A stretch of DNA of 64,000 nt from Pelomicrobium methylotrophicum (GCF_008014345.1 NZ_VPFL01000005.1:62001-126000), one strand, 5' to 3'. Numbered from the stretch's first letter, positions 1 through 8,069 are shown. Translations and numbers: made by a program. The notes: generated by a model from the sequence alone, not told the origin.

Positions 1-1
1 G

Positions 2-490
2 GATGTGGTGGTGATGGACCTCTCCATGCCCGGCATGGGGGGGATGGGCACGATCCGGCGCATCGTCGCCCGCGACCCCTCGGCGCGCATCCTCGTATTC
101 AGCATCCATGAAAGCGAGGCCTTCGCCCTGCAAGCCTTGAAAAGCGGCGCCCTGGGCTACCTCACCAAGGCGGCGGCCCCCGACGTGATCGTGACCGCGG
201 TGCACGAAGTGGCCCGGGGCCGCCCCTATCTTGCCCCGGACGTGGCGCAGCGGATCGCCCTCTATACGGCAACGGGGGCGGACGATCCGCTGGCTTGCCT
301 GACCGCCCGGGAATTCGAGGTCTTTCAACTGGTGGTGGACGGCCGCACCATCGACCAGATCGCCGAAGCCCTGCACCTCTCCAGCAAGACCGTTGCCAAC
401 TACGCCACGCAAATCAAGCAGAAGCTGGGCGTCTCGAGCCCCGTGGAGCTGGTGCGTCTGGCGCTGAAACACCGCGTCATCTCCGACTGA
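2..490 (+). CDS. NarL/FixJ-family response regulator, 5' truncated by window edge
   Basis: The reading frame is open from the first bases, so the true start lies outside the window; 162 residues are visible. The N-terminal part is the second half of a receiver domain, with DVVVMDLSMPGM around the phospho-acceptor Asp and LTKAA near the conserved Lys. The C-terminal part is a LuxR-type helix-turn-helix (LTAREFEVFQLVVDG, then a recognition helix near SSKTVANYATQIKQKLG). It is a paralogue of the complete regulator at 3476-4120. It lies upstream of the TonB receptor in the same orientation, but a terminator at 708-746 separates them, so it may regulate that locus without being co-transcribed. Its partner kinase is not visible. 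Confidence 0.9.
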   Translation, partial: DVVVMDLSMPGMGGMGTIRRIVARDPSARILVFSIHESEAFALQALKSGALGYLTKAAAPDVIVTAVHEVARGRPYLAPDVAQRIALYTATGADDPLACLTAREFEVFQLVVDGRTIDQIAEALHLSSKTVANYATQIKQKLGVSSPVELVRLALKHRVISD

Positions 491-707
491 TTCTCCCGCC
501 GCTGCGACGGGAAGATTTCCCGGCGCATTTTAAGAAATATCCGCACGCGGGCCCGTCCCTTTGGTTGCTAAGCTCTGAGGGCGAGCTGGACCACGCAAAG
601 GGGAACGCGGCGGAGAAGCACAAGGTCATGAAAGCGCCTTGCGTGCGCTATTCCTCTTGAGCGGCACCGGGTGAGGCTTTTTAAACGCATCAGCCTTGTC
701 CTCCCTT

Positions 708-746
708 CGGGCGCCCCGGCGCGGGCGCCGCTTCTTTTTGCTTTTT
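708..746 (+). terminator. intrinsic terminator between regulator and TonB receptor
   Basis: GGCGCCC (710-716) pairs perfectly with GGGCGCC (723-729) across a six-base loop and is followed by a T-rich run (732-745). This is a plausible rho-independent stop for the upstream response regulator. The intergenic stretch 491-922 holds this hairpin, then the sigma-54-like promoter at 877-892; I see no convincing gene in it. Confidence 0.6.
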
Positions 747-876
747 GGCCGCTCGCCGCTGCGCTTTTCCGGCGCGCTGTTCCAGGATTGAAACAGTTGC
801 GTTGGGTCGGGTCGCACATCCCGGCACGCTGCTCGCAATGCCCTGCGCTTCGCGACGCTAACACTCGCTCGGGAGA

Positions 877-892
877 TTGGCACGATTTCTGC
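877..892 (+). promoter_or_regulatory. sigma-54 (RpoN) -24/-12 promoter candidate
   Basis: TTGGCACGATTTCTGC has the invariant GG (879-880) and GC (891-892) separated by exactly 10 bases. It matches the consensus TGGCACG-N4-TTGC except at one base before the -12 GC. Predicted transcription starts around 904, about 20 bases before the TonB receptor start codon. RpoN promoters need an enhancer-binding activator, and none is encoded in the window. Confidence 0.55.
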
Positions 893-925
893 GATGGGCG
901 AACAACCCAAAAACGGGGAGGAATG

Positions 926-3190
926 ATGTCGTTGGTACTCAAGAACGCATCCAAGGCATGGCGGATCGCTGCCTTGCTGTCTTTTCTTGCCGGGCCTGCC
1001 TGGGCCGAGAACCCGGCGGCCACCTTGGAAGCGCCCACGGTGGAGGTGGTGGGCACCACGCCGCTGCCCAGCGTGGGGGTTCCGCTCGAACAGGTACCCG
1101 CGGCCGTCCAGGCGGCCACAGGGAAGGAAATCGGGCGTCAGCAGGCGCTGGATCTGACCGAGTTCATGGAACGCAACCTCGCCAGCGTGACCCTCAACGC
1201 CGCCCAGCACAACCCCTTCCAGCCGGACTTAAGCTTCAGGGGCTTTTCCGCCTCGCCGCTCCTCGGCACGCCCCAGGGCATCTCGGTGTTCGTGGACGGA
1301 GTGCGGGTGAACGAATCCTTCGGGGATACGGTGAACTGGGATTTGATCCCGCGCTCTGCCATCTCCACGATCAACTTGATTCCCGGCTCCAACCCCTTGT
1401 TCGGGCTGAACACCCTGGGCGGGGCGTTGGCGGTCCACACCAAGTCCGGCTTCCAGTACCCGGGCTTTGCGGCCCAGGCGCTCGGAGGATCCTGGGGCCG
1501 GCGGGCGCTGGAATTCGAGCAGGGCGGCTTTCGGGATCGCGTGGACTGGTTCGTGACCGGCAACCTCTTCGATGAGGACGGCTGGCGGCAGCATTCTCCC
1601 TCGGCCGTTCGGCAGCTCTTCGGCAAGCTGGGGTTCGAAGACGACGTGCTGGACCTGGACGCGAGTTTCACTTACGCGGACAACACGCTCGAGGGCGTAC
1701 AGGCGCTGCCCTTGTCGATGCTGGACCGGCCGGAACAGGCGTACACCTGGCCAGACCGCACCCACAACAAGCTCACGTTCCTGGCCCTCAAGGGCAGCCG
1801 CCTCTTCGGCGAGGACCGGATCCTCACCGCCAACGTCTACTATCGCCGGCTCAGAAGCGACAACTTCAGCAGCAACGTCAACGATGAGTTCGATCCCGTG
1901 GCGAGCCCCCACCAGGGGTTCAATGACCTCAGCAACACGGATCAGCGGACCTACGGCGGATCGCTGCAACTGACCTTCCTCACTCACCTGGCGGGCCGGA
2001 AGAACCAGTTCACCGTGGGGGCGAGCCTGGACCAGGGGCAGACCGACTTCAGCCAATTCGAGCAGCAGGCAAACTTCACCCCGGACCGGGGCACGGTCGC
2101 CACCAGCGATTTTGCGCTGGAAACCGACGTGAAGGCGGATAACCGCTACACGGGTCTGTACTTCACCGACACGATCTCCCTGACCGAGCGCCTGCACTTG
2201 ACCCTTTCGGGGCGCTACAACCGGGCGCGGCTCAAGATCCGGGACAAGACCGGGCTGGAGCCGGCCCTGAACGGGGACCACACCTTCTCCCGCTTCAATC
2301 CGGCGGTGGGCATCGCCTTCAGCTTGGCGCCGGGCCTCACCCCTTACGTGGCCTACAACGAAGGCATGCGGGCCCCGACGCCGGTGGAGCTCACCTGCGC
2401 CGATCCCTCGGCCCCCTGTCGGTTGCCCAATGCCTTCCTGGCCGATCCGCCCCTCAAGCAGGTGGTTTCCAAGACGTGGGAGGCGGGTTTGCGAGGCCGG
2501 ATCGCTGGCCGCTTGGGCTATACCGCGGCGCTCTACCGTACCCGCCTCCAGGACGACATCCAGTTCGTGAGCAGCGGCGGCGCCATCAACGCGGGCTTCT
2601 TCCAGAACGTGGGCCAAACCCGGCGCCAGGGGCTGGAGCTGGGCCTGCAAGGAGAGCTGGGCCGGCTGCGCCTGCTGGGGAGCTACGGTTTCATCGATGC
2701 CACCTTCCGCACTCCTTTCGTCCTCAACAGCCCCAACAATTCCTCCGCCGATGCGAACGGCGACATCCAGGTGAACCCCGGCAACCGCATTCCGGGCATT
2801 CCTCGCCACGTCTTCAAGCTGCGGGCTGACTATCCGGTGAACGGCAGGCTGACCGTGGGACTCGGCATGTTGGCGGCGAGCGACCAGTTTGCCAGGGGCG
2901 ACGAGAACAACCAGGATGCCCACGGCAAGGTGCCGGGCTACGCGGTGTTCAACCTCGACGCCCGTTACGAACTGGCGCGTCACTGGCACCTGTTCCTCAA
3001 GGTGAGCAACCTGTTCGACAAACGGTACGAGAACTTCGGCGTGCTGGGGGAGAATTTCTTCCGTGGCCCCGGCAACACCTTCGATGCGGCGAACGCCGCC
3101 CCCGAGCAGTTCCGCTCCCCGGGGGCGCCCCGGGCGGCCTGGATCGGTGTGCGCTACGCGCTGGGGGCTGCGAAAGGGGAGCGCGACTGA
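926..3190 (+). CDS. TonB-dependent outer-membrane receptor
   Basis: About 754 residues. The open frame extends further upstream, but GGGGAGG directly precedes tandem ATGs at 923 and 926, after which comes a signal peptide ending AGPAWA. The mature N-terminus carries a TonB-box-like PTVEVVG, then a plug domain (FMERNLASVTL, FRGFSASPLLGTPQGISVFVDG, NPLFGLNTLGGALAVHT) and a 22-strand-type barrel whose last strand ends near WIGVRYALG. Such receptors import scarce ligands (metal chelates, cofactors) using TonB energy. Its position beside tonB, a two-component system and two pqqA genes suggests a PQQ- or lanthanide-related ligand, but that is inference; the substrate cannot be read from sequence. 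Confidence 0.93.
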   Translation: MSLVLKNASKAWRIAALLSFLAGPAWAENPAATLEAPTVEVVGTTPLPSVGVPLEQVPAAVQAATGKEIGRQQALDLTEFMERNLASVTLNAAQHNPFQPDLSFRGFSASPLLGTPQGISVFVDGVRVNESFGDTVNWDLIPRSAISTINLIPGSNPLFGLNTLGGALAVHTKSGFQYPGFAAQALGGSWGRRALEFEQGGFRDRVDWFVTGNLFDEDGWRQHSPSAVRQLFGKLGFEDDVLDLDASFTYADNTLEGVQALPLSMLDRPEQAYTWPDRTHNKLTFLALKGSRLFGEDRILTANVYYRRLRSDNFSSNVNDEFDPVASPHQGFNDLSNTDQRTYGGSLQLTFLTHLAGRKNQFTVGASLDQGQTDFSQFEQQANFTPDRGTVATSDFALETDVKADNRYTGLYFTDTISLTERLHLTLSGRYNRARLKIRDKTGLEPALNGDHTFSRFNPAVGIAFSLAPGLTPYVAYNEGMRAPTPVELTCADPSAPCRLPNAFLADPPLKQVVSKTWEAGLRGRIAGRLGYTAALYRTRLQDDIQFVSSGGAINAGFFQNVGQTRRQGLELGLQGELGRLRLLGSYGFIDATFRTPFVLNSPNNSSADANGDIQVNPGNRIPGIPRHVFKLRADYPVNGRLTVGLGMLAASDQFARGDENNQDAHGKVPGYAVFNLDARYELARHWHLFLKVSNLFDKRYENFGVLGENFFRGPGNTFDAANAAPEQFRSPGAPRAAWIGVRYALGAAKGERD

Positions 3191-3201
3191 GGCGGCTGCG
3201 G

Positions 3202-3234
3202 CAGAAAAACGAAAGGGCTGCCTGACGGCAGCCC
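3202..3234 (-). terminator. intrinsic terminator of pqqA1
   Basis: GGGCTGCC (3215-3222) and GGCAGCCC (3227-3234) form a perfect 8-bp stem with a TGAC loop. Read on the minus strand, the stem is followed by a T-rich run (complement of 3202-3214). It lies about 20 bases past the pqqA1 stop and separates it from the convergent TonB receptor gene. The plus-strand side lacks a T-tract. Confidence 0.75.
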
Positions 3235-3254
3235 CAAGGGGGAAAGAAGCTCGC

Positions 3255-3326
3255 TTAGCGGTTGGCGATGTACATGGTGACTTCAAAGCCGAACCGCATT
3301 TCGGTGAATTCGGGCTTGGTCCACAT
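3255..3326 (-). CDS. pqqA: PqqA, pyrroloquinoline quinone precursor peptide (copy 1)
   Basis: A 23-residue ORF starting MWTKPEF and ending [14 protein letters not shown]. It contains the ExxxY pair (E15, Y19) whose side chains are crosslinked by PqqE to build PQQ. An AGGAGG ribosome site sits 7 bases before the ATG. It lies downstream of the response regulator gene in the same orientation, with a 150-base gap that contains a dyad operator, so it may have its own promoter. No pqqB, C, D or E is in the window, so the peptide must be matured by enzymes encoded elsewhere. It is much shorter than most gene-calling thresholds. Confidence 0.92.
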   Translation of the reverse strand: MWTKPEFTEMRFGFEVTMYIANR

Positions 3327-3413
3327 GATCAGTCCTCCTTTGCTGAGGGAAGTTGAGCTTCCAGAATACAGGCGGCGGCTGCCAGCTTGAATCGGAGAAA
3401 CCCTGGACCAGGG

Positions 3414-3429
3414 CTCATGATTTTCATGA
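3414..3429. promoter_or_regulatory. dyad operator upstream of pqqA1 (TCATGA-N3-TCATGA)
   Basis: On the minus strand the site reads TCATGAAAATCATGAG, two TCATGA half-sites around AAA, 87 bases upstream of the pqqA1 start codon. The identical 16-mer occurs upstream of pqqA2 (7702-7717) in the same orientation relative to its gene. A 16-base identity at matching positions before two copies of one gene is unlikely by chance. The adjacent NarL/FixJ-type regulator is the simplest candidate to bind it (inference). Confidence 0.65.
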
Positions 3430-3475
3430 ACTGCGAGCTCCCCTTGCTAGACAGAACCCCTCCCCATGCAGCCCG

Positions 3476-4120
3476 TCACGGCTCAAGGAGCCCCGCTCGC
3501 ATGGCGATCAGCGCCAGCTCCGCGGCGTTGGAGGCGTTCAGCTTCTGCTTGATGTTGTACAAATGGGTGCCCACGGTGCGGGGGCTCAAGTAGAGCATTT
3601 CGGCGATCTCGGCCACGGTCTTGCCCTGGGCGAGCAGCAGGAACAGCTCGAACTCGCGGGGGCTTAAGACCTCTACCGGGTTGCGGGTGCCGGTCACCTG
3701 CTGGATCGCGAGCTGCTGGGCGATGGCGGGCTCCAGGAAGACCTTGCCGGCGGCCACGTGACGCACCGCCTGGATGAGCTCCTCAGGCGCGCTGCGCTTG
3801 GAGAGGTAGCCCAGCGCCCCCGCCTCCAGTACCCGCCGCGGGTGAAGCGTGTCGTCGTGGGCCGAGAGCACGAGGATGCGGGCTTGCTTGTCTTTGGCCA
3901 GCAAGCGCTTCACTGCCTCGATGCCTCCCATGCCGGGCATGGACAGATCCATCACGACCACATCCGGCCGCGCCTCTTGATAGCCCTTGAGCGCCTGCTC
4001 ACCGGTGTCGGCCTCGGCCACGACCTTGATATCGGGAGTGCTTTCCAGGAGCAGACGAAAGCCCATGCGCACGACGGCGTGGTCGTCCACCAGCATCACC
4101 TTGAGTGCAGGCGCGGTCAT
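3476..4120 (-). CDS. NarL/FixJ-family response regulator
   Basis: 214 residues: receiver domain with acidic pocket VDDH (11-14), phospho-acceptor D58 in VVVMDLS, and the conserved Lys in YLSKRSAP. It ends in a LuxR-type helix-turn-helix (LSPREFELFLLLAQGKTVAEI, then SPRTVGTHLYNIKQKL). It starts 9 bases after the sensor kinase gene ends, so the two form a two-component pair. Related NarL-type regulators control PQQ-dependent alcohol oxidation in pseudomonads (ExaE, AgmR/ErbR); the adjacent pqqA makes a similar role attractive but unproven. Confidence 0.95.
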   Translation of the reverse strand: MTAPALKVMLVDDHAVVRMGFRLLLESTPDIKVVAEADTGEQALKGYQEARPDVVVMDLSMPGMGGIEAVKRLLAKDKQARILVLSAHDDTLHPRRVLEAGALGYLSKRSAPEELIQAVRHVAAGKVFLEPAIAQQLAIQQVTGTRNPVEVLSPREFELFLLLAQGKTVAEIAEMLYLSPRTVGTHLYNIKQKLNASNAAELALIAMRAGLLEP

Positions 4121-4129
4121 GGACTTATT

Positions 4130-5878
4130 CTAACTTGCCCCCATCTTCGCCTTCGCGGGCAGCGGAATCACCGCGCAGACGCGCACGCCCTCGCCGGGGC
4201 GGCTTTCCACCCAGAAGCGGCCGCTCAACGCCTGCACCCGTTCCCGCATGCCGAGGAGTCCATAGCCGCCCCGGCTCGAAGCGTTGCCGTTGCCCATCCC
4301 CCGGCCGTCGTCCTGGACCGTGACCTGCACTGCGTCTTCTCCGCTTTCCGCATCCAGCCCGCGGGCGACCTGTACCTGCGCGCGGGAAGCGCCCGAGTGC
4401 TTGACCGCGTTGGTCAGGCACTCCTGGACGATCCGATAGACCGTGATGTTGACCTCCTCTCCGAGATTTTCCAGCTTGCCTTCGAGCCGCAGCGTAAACT
4501 CCATCTCGGGGTGAGTCGCCCGCCACGCGTCCAACGCTTCCTGAAGCGCTTCGGGAAGCCCCAGGTGATCGAGGGCGGAGGGTCTGAGCTTGCGGATCAT
4601 GTTGTGCACCAGGTCATAGAGGTGCCCGGCAATGGAGACGATGGTTTTGGCTTGCGTATGCGCTTCGGGGTCGCGCTCGGCGGTGCGCTGGGCGATGGTC
4701 ACGCCGATGGTCTTGATCGCCGTGGCGCACTGACCCAGCTCGTCGTGCAACTCCCGAGCGAGGCTTCGACGCTCGTCTTCCACGTGGCGCTGGATGAGCT
4801 GGGTGAGCCGCCGGTTCTGCTCCAGCTCCCGGGCGATGGCCTCCGCCCGTTTCTTTTCGGTGATATCGCGCAGGCTCACGATCTCGCCGATCACCTGGCC
4901 GTTTTTGGGGTCCACCAGCGGCGCCGCGGAAAGCGCCACGTCCAGCACTCGCCCGTCCCGCGTCACCCGCCGGGTTTCCACGTTGTCGATGCGCCCGCCG
5001 CGCAGCGGCACGGCGAGCTCCTCCCCGCTCTCGCTGCGGCCCTCCTCAGGCAGAAGCAGGCTGGCCGGCTGTCCCAGGATCTCCCCGGGCGCATACCCGA
5101 ACAGCCGTTCGGCGGCGGGATTCCAGAAGCTGATCTTGCCTTGGGGATCCAGGATCATGATGGCGTCGCCCGACTGCTGCACGATGAGGGCAAGGCGCCG
5201 GTTCTCCGCCATGCTGCTCTCCAGGGCCTGGGCCATCCGGTTGAAGGTGTGGCTGATGACCGACATCTCCGGCAACGGGAAATCGGGTAGGCGCACGTCC
5301 AGGCGGCCTTGCTCCATGTGGGACAGGCCCTCGAGAATCGTCTTCAGGGGCTTGAGCGCGCGTCCCATCACCCAGAACACGAGCACGTTGACCAGCACAA
5401 AGAAGAGGGCAGCGACCCAGGCAAGGCCCTTCAAGTCGTCCCATGCATCGAGGGTCGCGCGCGAAGGATCCGGGATCACCTCCAGGATGCCGCCGGAAAC
5501 CTTCAGAACAACGGGCGGCTCTTGAGGGCTGACGAGGCGGCTGAACCACTGGGGCGCGTAGCGCCCGGCCTTGTAGGTCGACGGGGGTGAGACGTAGACC
5601 AGGTCACCCAGGTTGTTGTAGTAGCGGATTTCGTTGGAGCGCACCCTTCCCACCGTGTTGAGGAAGTTGAGCACCACTTGAGACTGGGAGTCGGCGTGGG
5701 GGACGAACTGGCTGCTGTAGATGACGGTGGTCAGCAGGTGCACGGTCACCTTGGTGGCCGCCCGGACCTCTTCCCGGATGGACTTGCGCGTGTTGTCGAG
5801 CATCATGGCGCCGCTAGCGACCAGAAACAGCACCATGAGCGCGGTGCTCAACAGGTTGAGACGGGTCCTCAGGCTCAT
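4130..5878 (-). CDS. membrane sensor histidine kinase with HAMP and PAS domains (HisKA_3 type)
   Basis: 582 residues: N-terminal membrane helix (about 8-28), a periplasmic sensor segment (about 30-150), a second helix (about 153-171), HAMP (172-225), a PAS domain (228-340, with FWNPAAERLFGY), a HisKA_3 dimerisation helix with H378 in ARELHDELGQ, and an ATPase domain (VQECLTNAVKHSGASRA, DDGRGMG, GYGLLGMRERV). The kinase partners the regulator at 3476-4120. Its ATG overlaps the stop of the upstream peptidase gene (ATGA), pointing to translational coupling. The signal sensed by the periplasmic part is unknown. Confidence 0.95.
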   Translation of the reverse strand: MSLRTRLNLLSTALMVLFLVASGAMMLDNTRKSIREEVRAATKVTVHLLTTVIYSSQFVPHADSQSQVVLNFLNTVGRVRSNEIRYYNNLGDLVYVSPPSTYKAGRYAPQWFSRLVSPQEPPVVLKVSGGILEVIPDPSRATLDAWDDLKGLAWVAALFFVLVNVLVFWVMGRALKPLKTILEGLSHMEQGRLDVRLPDFPLPEMSVISHTFNRMAQALESSMAENRRLALIVQQSGDAIMILDPQGKISFWNPAAERLFGYAPGEILGQPASLLLPEEGRSESGEELAVPLRGGRIDNVETRRVTRDGRVLDVALSAAPLVDPKNGQVIGEIVSLRDITEKKRAEAIARELEQNRRLTQLIQRHVEDERRSLARELHDELGQCATAIKTIGVTIAQRTAERDPEAHTQAKTIVSIAGHLYDLVHNMIRKLRPSALDHLGLPEALQEALDAWRATHPEMEFTLRLEGKLENLGEEVNITVYRIVQECLTNAVKHSGASRAQVQVARGLDAESGEDAVQVTVQDDGRGMGNGNASSRGGYGLLGMRERVQALSGRFWVESRPGEGVRVCAVIPLPAKAKMGAS

Positions 5879-6813
5879 GGGCGGAATTCTAGCCGGCGCT
5901 TAAACGCTTCTGCGGCTTGCAGCATCGCTAGGCCCATGGCCGGGGAGTCGGCGGAATGGCCCCCGCCCTCGACCACGGTGAGCTGCGCGAGGGGCCACGC
6001 CCGATGCAGGCGCAGAGCGCTCACGGGCGGGCAGACCAAATCCAGCCGACCCTGTACGATGGTGCAGGGGAGGTGGCTTATCCTCGGCGTGCCGCGGATG
6101 AGCGCGTCCTCGTCCAGGAAGCAGCGGTTGACGAGATAGTGGGTCTGAATCTTTGCCTTGGCGAGCAGCCGCTCATCCGGCGGGGGCTCGCTGGAAACCG
6201 GGTCCAAAAGGCTCATCGCGCGCCGCTCGTAGGCATTCCAGGCCCGCGCTGCCGCCACTGCCCGGGCTTCGTCCGCGCCGTGCACCGCCCGATGGCAGCG
6301 CTCGAGCAGGTCACCGTCACCGGGAACCGCCCGGGACAGAGTCTCCCATGCCTCGGGCAGGAATCGGCGCAGCCCGTGGAGGTACCAGCGGATCTCTTCC
6401 TCGCTGCCCAGGAAGATGCCCCGCAGCAAAAGGCCCGCGCAAGCCTCAGGCTGGGCCTGCGCATAAGCCAGGGCCAGCGTGGCACCCCAGGAGCCGCCGC
6501 AGACCAACCAGCGTTCGACCCCGAGGTACTGGCGAAGGCGCTCCATGTCGGCGACGAGGTGCTGGAGCGTGTTGTCCTCGGTGGCACCGAGGGGTGTGCT
6601 TCTGCCGCAGCCGCGCTGGTCGAACAGGACCACCCGATAGAAGCGGGGGTCGAAGAAGCGGCGGCTGGCCGGGTTCGAACCGCTCCCGGGACCCCCATGC
6701 ACCACGACCACCGGGTAGCCCTGAGGGTTGCCGCTTTCCTCGTAATGGATGCGGTGAATGCCGCAGGGGAGCCAGCCCTGGGCGTAGGGTTCGGGGAAGG
6801 CGTAAAGCTCCAC
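5875..6813 (-). CDS. pip: proline iminopeptidase, alpha/beta hydrolase
   Basis: 312 residues starting at a GTG whose G is shared with the TAG stop of tonB (TAGTG), preceded by GGAGGAACGAGG. The alpha/beta-hydrolase motifs are clear: oxyanion loop VVVHGGPGSG, FDQRGCGRS, nucleophile elbow GGSWGATLAL, and the late catalytic His in EGGGHSADSP. Family members cleave N-terminal proline from peptides in the cytoplasm. Its placement between tonB and a sensor kinase, with overlapping ends on both sides, is unusual. A role in trimming small peptides from this locus is conceivable but speculative. Confidence 0.9.
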   Translation of the reverse strand: MELYAFPEPYAQGWLPCGIHRIHYEESGNPQGYPVVVVHGGPGSGSNPASRRFFDPRFYRVVLFDQRGCGRSTPLGATEDNTLQHLVADMERLRQYLGVERWLVCGGSWGATLALAYAQAQPEACAGLLLRGIFLGSEEEIRWYLHGLRRFLPEAWETLSRAVPGDGDLLERCHRAVHGADEARAVAAARAWNAYERRAMSLLDPVSSEPPPDERLLAKAKIQTHYLVNRCFLDEDALIRGTPRISHLPCTIVQGRLDLVCPPVSALRLHRAWPLAQLTVVEGGGHSADSPAMGLAMLQAAEAFKRRLEFRP

Positions 6814-7622
6814 TATCCTCGTTCCTCCAGGCGGAACTGGATGGGCACGGTGACTTCGTACCACTGCCGAAGGTCCGGGGGAGGCGGCTGGCGGGACAGC
6901 GCCTTGCGTACCATCTCCAGCGCCTGACGGTCCAGAACCTCATAACCGCTGGTTTCCGCCACCTTCACTTCCTGGACCAGGCCCTGGGGGCCGACGCGCA
7001 CGAGAATCAGAGTGGTGCCCTGCCAGCCGCGCAACCGGGCAATGCGCGGGTAATGCCTGTACTCGGCGGCCAGGGCGCTCAGGCGCCGCTCGAAGCCCCG
7101 GAGGGTGTCCACGTCCCGGCGCTGGGCCTGGAGCTCCGCTGGGGCGAGGGCGGCGGGCGGCGTTGGTGTCGTCTCCTCGGCCGGCGCTGCTTCCGCCAGG
7201 GCCGCCGGCCCAGGCCTGGCGGGCTCCGGCGGCCGGGCAGGCGGGGCCGGCGGCGGTTCGCCTTCGGAGGGGCGGAGGGCAGGCTTGGGAACCGTTCCCG
7301 AAGGAGGGGAGGGAGGGTTCAAGTGCGCGACAGGCTCTCGGGACGAGGGCCGCGGCCGGGGCCCGGATCGGGTTTTGGAAGCGGGCTTCGGTTGGAGTTC
7401 CTCGACCGCCGGCAGGCGGGGGGGCTTGGGCGCTTCTTCCTCGACGCGCGAAGTCGGGGCGGGGGCAAACTCGACCTTGAGCACGTCGACGAGCTTGGAG
7501 GGCATCGGGCGCGGGCCGGGGACCAGGTAAAGCGCTAGCGCGTGAGCGGTGAGCGACAAGCCCAACGCGAGCATGAGCCGCCGGTTCGAGTGGCCCGGGC
7601 TGAAGCGGTCCTGTGCTGGCAA
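6813..7622 (-). CDS. tonB: TonB energy-transducing protein
   Basis: 269 residues: a short cytoplasmic N-terminus, one membrane anchor (about 16-35, LMLALGLSLTAHALALYLV), a long Pro/Ala/Glu-rich periplasmic spacer, and a C-terminal TonB domain (about 180-267, with YRHYPRIARLRGWQGTTLI and VTVPIQFRLEE). It would couple inner-membrane proton-motive force (through ExbB/ExbD, absent here) to outer-membrane receptors, most simply the receptor at 926-3190. It is first in the run tonB-pip-kinase-regulator and diverges from pqqA2. Confidence 0.92.
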   Translation of the reverse strand: MPAQDRFSPGHSNRRLMLALGLSLTAHALALYLVPGPRPMPSKLVDVLKVEFAPAPTSRVEEEAPKPPRLPAVEELQPKPASKTRSGPRPRPSSREPVAHLNPPSPPSGTVPKPALRPSEGEPPPAPPARPPEPARPGPAALAEAAPAEETTPTPPAALAPAELQAQRRDVDTLRGFERRLSALAAEYRHYPRIARLRGWQGTTLILVRVGPQGLVQEVKVAETSGYEVLDRQALEMVRKALSRQPPPPDLRQWYEVTVPIQFRLEERG

Positions 7623-7701
7623 GGGGAGAGTGTTTTCGCGTTTTTGACTCCTGCCAAGCCTAGTGCAACGGCTTGTCGTGAGTAAATGAACGGGTCGAAG
7701 A

Positions 7702-7717
7702 TCATGAAAATCATGAG
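7702..7717. promoter_or_regulatory. dyad operator between tonB and pqqA2
   Basis: TCATGAAAATCATGAG is identical over 16 bases to the site before pqqA1 (3414-3429). It lies 141 bases upstream of the pqqA2 start and 79 bases upstream of the divergent tonB start, so it could control both directions. A small perfect hairpin (CCCGGGC, loop CGA, GCCCGGG; 7807-7823) follows in the pqqA2 leader, about 20 bases before its ribosome site. Confidence 0.65.
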
Positions 7718-7858
7718 TCCCCGGTCACGATTTCACGACTGCTCCGGGAGTCGGCCCTTGAAGAAGATGAGCTCGGAAAGCCCCCCGCAGAGGGTGGGGC
7801 GTTCCTCCCGGGCCGAGCCCGGGGTTTCCACGAACGGCAACTTGAGGAGGTCTCCATG

Positions 7859-7933
7859 ATGATTTGGACAAAGCCTGAATTCAGCGAGATGCGCTTCGGC
7901 TTCGAAGTGACGATGTACATTGCCAATCGCTGA
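7859..7933 (+). CDS. pqqA: PqqA, pyrroloquinoline quinone precursor peptide (copy 2)
   Basis: 24 residues starting MIWTKPEFSE and ending [14 protein letters not shown], with the crosslinkable E16 and Y20. A GAGGAGG ribosome site lies 8 bases upstream; an ATG one codon earlier (7856) is an alternative start. It differs from copy 1 by one inserted Ile and Thr-to-Ser, plus many synonymous changes, so it is not a recent duplicate. It has its own terminator at 8070-8104 and stands alone, with no pqqBCDE nearby. Confidence 0.92.
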   Translation: MIWTKPEFSEMRFGFEVTMYIANR

Positions 7934-8069
7934 TCCCCCTTCCTGACCCTCGCCCAGGGCGCTCGCATCCCGCCGGATGTCGCCCGTGTCCGAGGGCAGG
8001 AGGCGCTTCTCCGGGCGGACGGCACAGCGGGATTGGGACCGCGCTGGCGCCTGCTCGAAGAGGCGCTTG

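Noticed and set aside
628-660. Ten-residue ORF MKAPCVRYSS upstream of the TonB receptor
   Set aside because: Too short and featureless; no PqqA-like or leader-like pattern, and it is upstream of a terminator.
1229-3286. Long open frame antisense to the TonB receptor
   Set aside because: Gly/Arg/His-rich composition with no domain pattern; it mirrors a strong receptor gene and is a high-GC artefact.
6664-6684. tRNA T-arm-like GGGTTCGAACC
   Set aside because: Lies inside the proline iminopeptidase coding sequence; no cloverleaf can be formed around it.
3255-7933. The two pqqA genes as a recent local duplication
   Set aside because: Many synonymous differences and unrelated flanks; only the 16-bp dyad and the peptide are shared.
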